Below, in pieces: positions 1 through 6,806 of a stretch of DNA of 64,000 nt. Within the stretch, counting starts at the first letter, position 1. Each line of letters opens with the position of its first letter. The DNA comes from WHTK01 sp965197795. Lineage in GTDB: Bacteria > Chloroflexota > Dehalococcoidia > DSTF01 > WHTK01. The notes below the pieces were generated by a model, which did no database searches, was not told the DNA's origin, and saw only the letters and a program-made list of their open reading frames with translations. The position numbers were made by a program, and so were the translations under genes. The DNA is taken from the NCBI GenBank assembly GCA_965197795.1, contig OZ240228.1, positions 744,001 to 808,000 of the forward strand, written 5' to 3'.

Positions 1-161
1 AACCCCAGGCCCTTGCTGAGGTTGGTCCGCACGATGTCACCGTCGAGAATCTCGACGTTGTGGCCGCGCTCCTTGAGCGCCGGCTGCAGCGCCTCGGCCA
101 GCGTCGATTTGCCGGCGCCGGACAAGCCGGTAAACCAGATCGTGAATCCGTTGCTCGCCAC
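1..161 (-). CDS. cysC: Adenylylsulfate kinase, 5' part (runs off window)
   Basis: APS kinase phosphorylates adenylylsulfate to PAPS in sulfate activation. Only the first ~53 residues are in the window. The reverse strand reads from a GTG at 161 and shows a Walker A loop GLSGAGKST at about residues 12-20, followed by a DGD motif (about residue 44) typical of CysC. The GTG lies within the stop region of cysH (stop 164-162), so the two genes are translationally coupled. A kinase domain of a larger bifunctional CysN/CysC-type protein is less likely, because the start is so close to the P-loop. Confidence 0.85.
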   Translation of the reverse strand, partial: MASNGFTIWFTGLSGAGKSTLAEALQPALKERGHNVEILDGDIVRTNLSKGLG

Positions 162-905
162 TCAGGCGTCTCCTTTGGTTGTATGCACGATCTCGAGGGT
201 CCCCTCCTGGATGCCGCACTCTTCCTTATCGAGGCCGGCCCAGCGTCCCGAGCGCGGATCGTCGCCAGGGCGAACCGGTTTGGTGCAGTTGGTGCAGCCG
301 ATGCTGGGGTAGCCGAGGTCGTGCAACTGGTTGTACGGCACGTCGTTGGCGGCGATGTAAGCCCAGACCTGCTTCTCGTCCCAGGCTGCCAGCGGGTTCA
401 GCTTGACGAGGCCGAACTTCTCGTCCCAGTCGACGATCGCCACGTTGGCGCGTGTCTTCGACTGATCGCGGCGCATGCCCGAGATCCAGGCCGTCTTGCC
501 GTCGAGCGCCCGATGGTTTGGTTCCACCTTGCGGAGGTCGCAACAAAGGTCGGGGTTGCTGCCCCACAGCTCCGCGCCGTGCTGCTCCGCCTGGGCCTCT
601 GGCGTCAGCAGCGACTTGTAGCCGATCGGCTTGAAGCCGTACTTCTGCTCGCAGACGTCACGCAGCCGGTAGGTCTCCGGGAAGAGGAAATCGGTATCGA
701 GGTAGAAGACCTCGACGCGGGGGTCGATTTTCATGACCATGTCGAGCAGGGCCATGCCGGTCGGGCCGCCGAAGCTGCAGGCCAGCGTCAGGCCGGGCTG
801 AAACTCACCGACGGCCCAGCTCAGGACGTCCTGGGGCGCTTTGCCTTCCATCGCCGCGCTGAGTTGCGCCAACGTGTCGCTGTCGTAGGTTCTTGCTTCG
901 GACAC
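162..905 (-). CDS. cysH: Phosphoadenylyl/adenylyl-sulfate reductase, Fe-S type
   Basis: The 247-residue enzyme reduces activated sulfate to sulfite. It has the cysteine pattern of [4Fe-4S] adenylylsulfate reductases: a CC pair (PDLCCDLRKVEP, about residue 121) and a CxxC pair (GCTNCTKPV, about residue 205), followed by the catalytic ECGIQ near the C-terminus where most family members have ECGIH or ECGLH. Known family behaviour is that the CC/CxxC set marks enzymes using APS, sometimes PAPS too. The start is GTG at 905, preceded by GGAG (about 6 nt). It forms an operon with cysC, so the cell can both make PAPS and reduce APS. Confidence 0.88.
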   Translation of the reverse strand: MSEARTYDSDTLAQLSAAMEGKAPQDVLSWAVGEFQPGLTLACSFGGPTGMALLDMVMKIDPRVEVFYLDTDFLFPETYRLRDVCEQKYGFKPIGYKSLLTPEAQAEQHGAELWGSNPDLCCDLRKVEPNHRALDGKTAWISGMRRDQSKTRANVAIVDWDEKFGLVKLNPLAAWDEKQVWAYIAANDVPYNQLHDLGYPSIGCTNCTKPVRPGDDPRSGRWAGLDKEECGIQEGTLEIVHTTKGDA

Positions 906-975
906 GGTGATCTCCGGTTACAAATGGAGTGAAGTTAATCGACTTAGTCAAGAATATTTCTGAAGGCCGCTACTG

Positions 976-1692
976 TCAATCGGATCGAAACGCGGCCGTG
1001 ACTGCCTCGCGCGCCTTCGCCGGGTAGTCGCTGATCAGCCCGTCGAGACCCGCGGCGAGCTTCGCGTCCGTCAGGTCGTAGTCCTTGTGCCAAGAATAGA
1101 CGCGAAGCCCGCGCTCGTGCGCGAACGCGACGAGGTCCACGTCTATGGCGCGCCAATCCAGCGATACGGCGTGCACCCCGATGCGCCCGGCGCGCTGGAT
1201 CAAGGCGCGATTGCTCGAAGCATCCGCGAAGTCCTTGTAGTACGCAACCTCCCAGCCGAGGTCGCGCCGCGCAGCGTATCTCGCCGCAAGGGCGCTGGAG
1301 CACCAGACGAGCGTCCGCGCCGCGAGGCCACGTCTTCTCACAAGGCCGGCCAGCGCGATCACGGCCCACGGCGTCTTGATGTCGACCGCGAGGACCTTGT
1401 CGTCCGGCAGCGCGTCGAAGGCCTGCGCCAGGCCGGGCACGGATTCCTGGCTCCCCCTCAATCGCCGCCTTCGTACCCAGAATGAGGGTGTTAATTCCAG
1501 AGGTAGCGGCCATCCCGTCGTACGCGCCATCGAGTTGTCGTGCATCAGGAAGGGACGCTGGTCCAGCGACATGCGCAGGTCGATTTCGACGCCGTCGGCG
1601 CCTTGTTCGAAGGCAACCCTTATCCCCTCGAGGCTGTTCTCGGAAGCGAAGGCCGGCGCCGTGCGGTGCGCGATGATAAGGGGTTTCTGCAT
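976..1692 (-). CDS. Glycerophosphodiester phosphodiesterase family protein
   Basis: GDPD-fold hydrolase of 238 residues; the family cleaves glycerophosphodiesters to glycerol-3-phosphate and an alcohol. Visible signatures are IAHRT (residues 7-11), EN (18-19), the metal-binding DGVEIDLR stretch (33-40) and FLMHDNS (48-54). No signal peptide is seen, so it is probably cytoplasmic. The ATG at 1692 lies 6 nt after a TAGAAT box and has no Shine-Dalgarno, suggesting a leaderless mRNA. It is followed by cysH 70 nt downstream with no obvious functional link. Confidence 0.85.
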   Translation of the reverse strand: MQKPLIIAHRTAPAFASENSLEGIRVAFEQGADGVEIDLRMSLDQRPFLMHDNSMARTTGWPLPLELTPSFWVRRRRLRGSQESVPGLAQAFDALPDDKVLAVDIKTPWAVIALAGLVRRRGLAARTLVWCSSALAARYAARRDLGWEVAYYKDFADASSNRALIQRAGRIGVHAVSLDWRAIDVDLVAFAHERGLRVYSWHKDYDLTDAKLAAGLDGLISDYPAKAREAVTAAFRSD

Positions 1693-1698
1693 GCGGCG

Positions 1699-1704
1699 AT
1701 TCTA
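1699..1704 (-). promoter_or_regulatory. -10 box for leaderless GDPD gene
   Basis: TAGAAT on the reverse strand ends 6 nt before the ATG at 1692. This spacing puts the transcription start on or next to the start codon. Confidence 0.55.
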
Positions 1705-1744
1705 AGGTCCTGGGAGGCCGATTGCCCGTTTGCCGGATTGCTCA

Positions 1745-1750
1745 TACGAT
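1745..1750 (+). promoter_or_regulatory. Probable -10 box of ilvD
   Basis: TACGAT is followed by a leader of roughly 35-40 nt that contains AGGAG at 1782-1786, 7 nt before the ilvD ATG. Unlike many neighbours, this gene therefore has a conventional leader. Confidence 0.4.
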
Positions 1751-1793
1751 CCGTCACACGCCAACCCGTAGCCTTAAACTCAGGAGCCACGCG

Positions 1794-3473
1794 ATGACGA
1801 ACCAGGAAGACCTCCGCGGTCCCAGCCACACCCTGCTCGACGGCCCCGACCGGGCGCCGTCGCGCGCCATGCTCTACGCGACGGGCCTGACGGAGGAAGA
1901 CCTCTCGAAACCGTTGATCGGCGTCGCGAACACCTGGATCGAGATCGGGCCGTGCAACTTTCATCTGCGGCGGCTCTCCGCCAAGGTCAAGGAGGGCATT
2001 CGCGCCGCGGGCGGAACGCCGCTCGAGTTCAACACGATCGCGATCTCGGACGGCATCAGCATGGGCACGGAGGGCATGAAGGCCTCGCTGATCAGCCGCG
2101 AGGTCATCGCCGACTCGATCGAGCTGGTAACGCGAGGTCACATGCTGGACGGCGTGGTTGCCGTCGCGGCGTGCGACAAGACGCTGCCGGGCACCGTGAT
2201 GGCGCTGGCGCGGCTTAACCTGCCCGGGCTACTGCTGTACGGCGGCTCGATCATGCCGGGCGTCTTCGAAGGGCGCGACGTTACGATCCTCGACGTCTTC
2301 GAGGCGGTGGGTGCGCACGCCGCGGGCAAGATGACGGCGGAACGCTTACGAGAGCTCGAGGCGGTCGCCTGTCCCGGCCCCGGCGCCTGCGGCGGCCAGT
2401 ACACGGCGAACACGATGGCGATGGCGGCCGAGATGATGGGCATCTCGCTGGTCGACAGCGCCTCTGTGCCGGCGATGGACCCCAAGAAGGACGAGGTGGC
2501 GTACGAGGTCGGGCGCGTGGCGGTCGACCTTTTACGCAGCAACCTGCGGCCTCGCGACGTGATCACCCGGCCCGCACTGGAGAACGCCGTGGCGTCCGTG
2601 CTGGCGACCGGTGGCTCGACGAACGCTGCGCTGCACCTGCTCGCCATCGCACGGGAAGCGGAGGTCGAGCTGAGCCTCGACGATTTCGACCGCATCAGCC
2701 GGACGACACCGATCATCGCCGACCTGAAGCCCGCCGGGCCATACGTGGCCAACGACCTCTACGAGGCCGGCGGCGTGCGTCTGGTCGCCAACCGGCTGCT
2801 CGAGGCTGGAATCCTGAATCCCGAACCGATGACGGTGACCGGCCGCAGCATCGGCGAGGAAGTGCGAACGGCGCAGGAGAAGCCGGGCCAGGCCGTCGTT
2901 TCGACGGCTGACAAGCCGTTCAAGCAAACCGGCGGTTTCGTTATCCTCAAGGGCAACCTGGCGCCCGAGGGCTGCGTGCTGAAAGTGGCGGGCCACGAGC
3001 GCATGCAGCACTGCGGCCCGGCGCGTGTTTTCAACCGCGAGGAGGATGCTTTCGCCGCGGTGGCAAACCGCAAGATCAACGAGGGCGATGTCGTGGTGAT
3101 CCGCTACGAGGGGCCCAAGGGCGGCCCCGGCATGCGCGAGATGCTCGGAGTAACCGCCGCGCTGGTCGGCGAAGGCCTCGGCGACAGCGTGGCGCTGCTC
3201 ACCGATGGCCGTTTCTCGGGCGCGACGCACGGACTGATGGCGGGCCACGTGGCGCCGGAGGCGGCGGTCGGCGGCCCGATCGCCGCGGTGCAGGAAGGCG
3301 ACACGATCGTGTTCGACGTGGAGAAGCGCGAGCTCAACCTCGACATCACCGAGGAGGAGATGCAGCACCGCCTCTCGCAGTGGCGCGAACCGGAGGCGCA
3401 CTACACGACGGGCGCCTTCGCCAAGTACGCGAAGCTCGTCTCGTCCGCCTCGGAGGGCGCCGTCACCCGCTAG
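1794..3473 (+). CDS. ilvD: Dihydroxy-acid dehydratase
   Basis: Dehydrates 2,3-dihydroxy-isovalerate and -methylvalerate in valine and isoleucine synthesis. The 559-residue protein has the family's cluster cysteines: IGPCNFHL (C54), AACDKTLPG (about residue 126) and CPGPGACGGQYTANTM (about residues 195-208). The C-terminal part contains TDGRFSGATHG. An upstream in-frame start at 1722 exists, but the ATG at 1794 is better: AGGAG lies 7 nt before it and the protein then begins at the conserved region. It stands alone in its orientation; no other ilv gene is in the window. Confidence 0.95.
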   Translation: MTNQEDLRGPSHTLLDGPDRAPSRAMLYATGLTEEDLSKPLIGVANTWIEIGPCNFHLRRLSAKVKEGIRAAGGTPLEFNTIAISDGISMGTEGMKASLISREVIADSIELVTRGHMLDGVVAVAACDKTLPGTVMALARLNLPGLLLYGGSIMPGVFEGRDVTILDVFEAVGAHAAGKMTAERLRELEAVACPGPGACGGQYTANTMAMAAEMMGISLVDSASVPAMDPKKDEVAYEVGRVAVDLLRSNLRPRDVITRPALENAVASVLATGGSTNAALHLLAIAREAEVELSLDDFDRISRTTPIIADLKPAGPYVANDLYEAGGVRLVANRLLEAGILNPEPMTVTGRSIGEEVRTAQEKPGQAVVSTADKPFKQTGGFVILKGNLAPEGCVLKVAGHERMQHCGPARVFNREEDAFAAVANRKINEGDVVVIRYEGPKGGPGMREMLGVTAALVGEGLGDSVALLTDGRFSGATHGLMAGHVAPEAAVGGPIAAVQEGDTIVFDVEKRELNLDITEEEMQHRLSQWREPEAHYTTGAFAKYAKLVSSASEGAVTR

Positions 3474-3497
3474 CCGGACTGCCGCCCGGTGGTTGCC

Positions 3498-4700
3498 TCA
3501 GTGAGAGAGGTCGATAAGCCAGCCGCGAAAAACGGTGCGCACGCTGGTCAGCGCCACCGCGGCGGCGACGATCAACACGCCGTTACTCAACGGGTCGGGC
3601 GCGAGGATGAGGCCGAGGACGGTCCCGGCCGCCGGCGGATGCTCGGTGTCGGTGGCGGCCATCAGCAGCATGACGACGCCGACTCCGATCGCCGCGGCTA
3701 CGTCCGTGATCAGGCTTGCCTCGTAGGGCTCATTGGCCAGGTCGTGGACGAGAACGCCGATGATCAGCCCAACGATGATGGCGACCAGATGGCCGCCGAG
3801 CACGCGACGCGGGCTAGACATGGGGGACTGAGGGTGGGTGAAGATGATGAAAGCGCTGGAAGCGATAGCCGTCACGATCGCGACGTTGGTCAGGTTGTCC
3901 TGCACGGAGATAACGGCGGCAAGCGTCGCTGCGGCGAGGGTTGCCTGCAGCAGATAGCGCTGCCAGCGCCGGCGAAAGTGCCGGTCGATCAGATAGACGC
4001 CGCGTGTGAGCAGCCGGCGACGGCGCTGCAAGGTGCGGGCCGGCATCGGCGCATGGTGATCGCGCGGCCGCGCCACGCCGATGATGCCCGGGCTGAGCGG
4101 CCCGCCGAAGTGAGGGCGGTCCGTAATGGTTAGCGTGAAGCCGGCGGCCCGGATCAGCGCTTCGGTTTCCCGGCTCAGGTTGCATCCACCGGCGAACCAA
4201 CCGTAAACCGGCTGCACCAGCTTCTGGGCCGGCGCCGCAAGCATTCCGCCGCTGACGTGCTCCACCAGGCGTAGCTCTCCGTCCGGCTTGAGGATGCGGC
4301 GCAGCTCCTGCAGGGAGGCCTCGAGGTCCTCGACGCTGCACAGCACGAGGGTAATGACGGCGCAGTCGAACTCGTCGTCGTCGAACGGCAGAGATTCTGC
4401 GGGCGCCTCTACGACGTGGAGCTTCTCTTGCACCTCGGGCGGCAGGTCTTCGATGCGGCGCCGGATGCGCTTCGCCATGTGCGGGTCGGGCTCGGTGAGG
4501 TAGAGGGCGTCGACCTTCGACCAGTCGTAGTAAGGCAGGTTGGCGCCGGTGCCGGCCCCGAGCTCGATGACGCGGCCGTGCGCCTCGCCGGCGGCGAAGC
4601 GGCGATGCGGCTCCATCTTGGAACGGCTGGCCGGCTCGATGAAACGGTCGTAGGCGGCTGCGAACCAGCGGTGCCTGACGTGCGGTGGATGAGTCGCCAT
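3498..4700 (-). CDS. SAM methyltransferase fused to HPP-family membrane domain
   Basis: A 400-residue protein in one uninterrupted frame. Residues 1-~210 are a class I methyltransferase: motif I ELGAGTG (46-52), an acidic residue at about 70, AESLPFDDDEFD (101-112) and LKPDGELRLVEHV (138-149), most like UbiE/menaquinone-type or phosphatidylethanolamine-type enzymes. Residues ~218-248 are very basic (several RRR runs). Residues 249-390 form about five membrane helices with TEHPPAAGT at 352-360, the signature of the HPP family, some members of which are plastid or cyanobacterial nitrite carriers. The start is 11 nt downstream of the FabL-like gene, so the two probably share an mRNA. The substrate is unknown. 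The fusion is unusual and is reported as a finding. Confidence 0.8.
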   Translation of the reverse strand: MATHPPHVRHRWFAAAYDRFIEPASRSKMEPHRRFAAGEAHGRVIELGAGTGANLPYYDWSKVDALYLTEPDPHMAKRIRRRIEDLPPEVQEKLHVVEAPAESLPFDDDEFDCAVITLVLCSVEDLEASLQELRRILKPDGELRLVEHVSGGMLAAPAQKLVQPVYGWFAGGCNLSRETEALIRAAGFTLTITDRPHFGGPLSPGIIGVARPRDHHAPMPARTLQRRRRLLTRGVYLIDRHFRRRWQRYLLQATLAAATLAAVISVQDNLTNVAIVTAIASSAFIIFTHPQSPMSSPRRVLGGHLVAIIVGLIIGVLVHDLANEPYEASLITDVAAAIGVGVVMLLMAATDTEHPPAAGTVLGLILAPDPLSNGVLIVAAAVALTSVRTVFRGWLIDLSH

Positions 4701-4711
4701 GAGGCCTCGGC

Positions 4712-5491
4712 CTAAGGTTGCAGCAGGCCGAGCAGGGTGACGCCGCCATCCAGGATGATGTTCTGCCCGACGATCATCTCTGACTCCGGACCGCAGAGAA
4801 ACACGACGAGGTTGGCGACGTCCTCCGGCGTGACGTGGCGGCCGGCGGGGATGTTGCGCAGCAGGTGCGTGCCGAACCGGTCCGGCATCGCGGCGACGCC
4901 GGAGGAGTCCTCGACCCAGCTGGGGCAGACGGAGTTGACGCGGATGCGCTTCGGGGCCAGCTCGACGGCGAGGTAGGTGGTCAGCGTATCGAGCGCGCCC
5001 TTGGTGACGCCGACGGCGGCGTAGTTAGGCGTGTAGCGCTGGGCGCCGAGGCTGGTCAGATTGACGATCGCGCCGCCGTTGGCCTCCATCAGGGGCAGCG
5101 CCTCCTTGGCGGCGAACCAGGGACCCAGCACGTTGGTCTCGAAGGTCGTGCGCAGGTGCTGCGGCAGGGCGGCGATGGCGTTGCGGGGGCGCTCGAGGCC
5201 GCGCGCCGCGCTGTTGATCAAGATGTCGAGGCTGTCCCACTCCTGACCCACCTCGGCGAAGAGGCGGTGCAGGTTATCGAGGTCGCCGACGTTGGCCTTG
5301 ATCGCGGTAGCGTGCGCGCCGAGCTCGGCCAGCTCTGCTACGACGCGGTCGGCGGGCTCTTGCTGGTGGCCGTAGTTGACGACGACGTCCGCGCCGAGGC
5401 TGCCGAACTTGAGGGCGATGGCGCGGCCGATACCGCGCGAGGCGCCCGTAACCAGCGCGCGTTTGCCTTCGAAGGGTCTGTTGGGATCCAC
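4712..5491 (-). CDS. fabL: SDR family enoyl-ACP reductase, FabL-like
   Basis: NAD(P)-dependent short-chain dehydrogenase of 259 residues with the Rossmann motif TGASRGIG (about 15-22) and an NSAARG segment. Recalled FabL (enoyl-ACP reductase III) proteins share several stretches with it: TSLGAQRYTPNYAAVGVTK, the YLAVELAPKRIRVN segment, and the MI-GQ-I-DGG C-terminus. The reaction would be the last reduction of fatty-acid elongation. An upstream ATG at 5575 would add 28 poorly conserved residues. The GTG at 5491 is preferred because a perfect TATAAT ends 6 nt before it. A generic 3-oxoacyl-ACP reductase remains possible. Confidence 0.68.
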   Translation of the reverse strand: MDPNRPFEGKRALVTGASRGIGRAIALKFGSLGADVVVNYGHQQEPADRVVAELAELGAHATAIKANVGDLDNLHRLFAEVGQEWDSLDILINSAARGLERPRNAIAALPQHLRTTFETNVLGPWFAAKEALPLMEANGGAIVNLTSLGAQRYTPNYAAVGVTKGALDTLTTYLAVELAPKRIRVNSVCPSWVEDSSGVAAMPDRFGTHLLRNIPAGRHVTPEDVANLVVFLCGPESEMIVGQNIILDGGVTLLGLLQP

Positions 5492-5497
5492 GTGGGA

Positions 5498-5503
5498 ATT
5501 ATA
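5498..5503 (-). promoter_or_regulatory. Perfect TATAAT -10 box, leaderless FabL-like gene
   Basis: TATAAT on the reverse strand, then TCCCAC, then GTG at 5491. There is no room for a Shine-Dalgarno, so translation must start at or next to the mRNA 5' end. Confidence 0.65.
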
Positions 5504-5610
5504 GCCACTGTGGTGGCGGCGGGAGGCTGCCGCGGGTGCTACGGGGCGAGAGTTACGGTTCGGGGTAGCTCCCAATGAGTTGGAGGTCCTGAAAGTCGGT
5601 GCAGTGGAGG

Positions 5611-5835
5611 CTAGGCAGCGACAGTCACCTTCACTATGAGGTCCTTAGACGCAGGCACGGGCTCGTCTGTCTCCCGAAGGTGCTCAATCATTAGGGCGAT
5701 GGCTTCCTTGGTGTTCTCTATCGCCTCGTCAAGAGTCTCGCCCTGGGAGCCTGTGCCGGGCAATGAAGGAACTTCGGTCCAATAACCGCCCTCCTCTGCC
5801 TCATGAACGATGACTGTGTACTCAGTCTGGATCAT
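5611..5835 (-). CDS. hicB: HicB-like antitoxin
   Basis: A 74-residue HicB partial RNase-H-fold protein: YTVIVHEAEEGGYWTEVPSLPG, then GETLDEAIENTKEAI. The family neutralises the HicA mRNA interferase. The C-terminal DNA-binding domain found in some HicB proteins is absent. It starts 4 nt after the hicA stop, so the pair is in the usual toxin-first order. The composition is lower in GC than the surroundings. Confidence 0.85.
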   Translation of the reverse strand: MIQTEYTVIVHEAEEGGYWTEVPSLPGTGSQGETLDEAIENTKEAIALMIEHLRETDEPVPASKDLIVKVTVAA

Positions 5836-5839
5836 GAGA

Positions 5840-6070
5840 CTAGATTAACTCATTGAATTCCTCAGGTGTTAGGTTAGCGTCCTTGATCCTGGCTAGTAAG
5901 AGCCCGTGGCGAACTGGGTCGTGCCTGGGAATCACCAAAGCCTTGCGAGTTGGATGTTGCAGCAACACGTGGCTTCCTCGAGTTCGAGCGACGACATATC
6001 CCAACTTCTCGAAAGCGCGTATGACACGCCTTGAAGTGAGTCCTCTGAGTCGGCGACCTGCGTCAGGCAT
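5840..6070 (-). CDS. hicA: HicA-like toxin (mRNA interferase)
   Basis: A 76-residue double-stranded-RNA-binding-fold protein with the RTRGSHVLLQHP segment (about 30-41), whose His is the catalytic residue in HicA toxins. Then VIPRHDPVRHGLLLARIKDANLT matches the family's C-terminal half. It would cleave mRNA when free of HicB. A second start (MPDAG at 6070) adds about 10 residues ahead of LTSRRVIRAFEKLGY. It follows the orphan gene at 6087 with a 16-nt gap. Confidence 0.85.
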   Translation of the reverse strand: MPDAGRRLRGLTSRRVIRAFEKLGYVVARTRGSHVLLQHPTRKALVIPRHDPVRHGLLLARIKDANLTPEEFNELI

Positions 6071-6086
6071 GACGGGGGAATCCTGA

Positions 6087-6695
6087 CTAGCTTGACCCTA
6101 ATGCGTTGGCAACCGTGTCAAGGCCATCCTGCGTCAGCCAATAGAGCGTCCAATTTCTATCCCAGGGTGCACCGCGAGCTGCGATAGGAGAGTTTGAACG
6201 AGAGACCATTCTATTGAGAGCCATGCTCACAGCATTGTTAGCTGTTGGGATTCGAAATCCTCGTGAAAGGACGTCAGCCACCTCGCTAGTGAGGAGCCCG
6301 TCCTCACCGAATTCCTCCCTCGCCATGTAAACGACTACGACTGATCTGTCACCAACGCTAGCCTGTGAACGGACGAGCTTGTTGTACGCTTCACGCTTAG
6401 GTCCAGCAAAGTCAGACATCCTATCAACGAGAGCCATACGTTCCTCAGGAACGGCCAAGATCCGTGCCCGCGAACCTGCGGAGCGCTTACGCCGATTCCT
6501 TACGGGCGCCTGAGTCTGCCTAGATAGTCCTCCCTGATCGACTGACTCAACAGCTTGTGACGCAGTAGGTGGCGTGAAAATAATTGATGCATTCTCTACT
6601 GTACCTCCTACGCGACGTAGGGCTGTTCCTAGTGTTTCAGCAATAATGTCGCTTACAACATCCTTAACAGCCGGGTCATTGAGATCCAAGTCCAT
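6087..6695 (-). CDS. Orphan protein upstream of HicAB, winged-helix-like C-terminus
   Basis: About 202 residues, not recognised. The frame stays open far upstream, but residues before the ATG at 6695 are only a shadow of rarA, so the start is set there; no clear ribosome site is visible. The N-terminus (MDLDLNDPAVKDVVSDII) is acidic, then a Ser/Arg-rich linker. The C-terminal ~100 residues (EVADVLSRGFRIPTANNAV, a conserved-looking WTLYWLTQDG) look like a helix-turn-helix or winged-helix module. GC content is visibly lower than in the neighbours. It probably arrived with hicAB. Confidence 0.6.
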   Translation of the reverse strand: MDLDLNDPAVKDVVSDIIAETLGTALRRVGGTVENASIIFTPPTASQAVESVDQGGLSRQTQAPVRNRRKRSAGSRARILAVPEERMALVDRMSDFAGPKREAYNKLVRSQASVGDRSVVVVYMAREEFGEDGLLTSEVADVLSRGFRIPTANNAVSMALNRMVSRSNSPIAARGAPWDRNWTLYWLTQDGLDTVANALGSS

Positions 6696-6780
6696 CTCGG
6701 TGATGCGAACTGGCGAGACCGTGGTAGTGATGGAGTTGGTGCCGGGTGACCAGCATGGGAAGTTGCGCGAGGTGACGGAT

Positions 6781-6806
6781 CGGGAAAGACTCACCGTAAG
6801 TGAGTC
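6781..6806 (-). terminator. Possible terminator of rarA
   Basis: Perfect 7-bp stem GACTCAC/GTGAGTC with a 5-nt loop at 6788-6806, overlapping the rarA stop codon. On the reverse strand it is followed by TTTCCCG. The T-run is short, so efficiency is uncertain. Confidence 0.35.
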
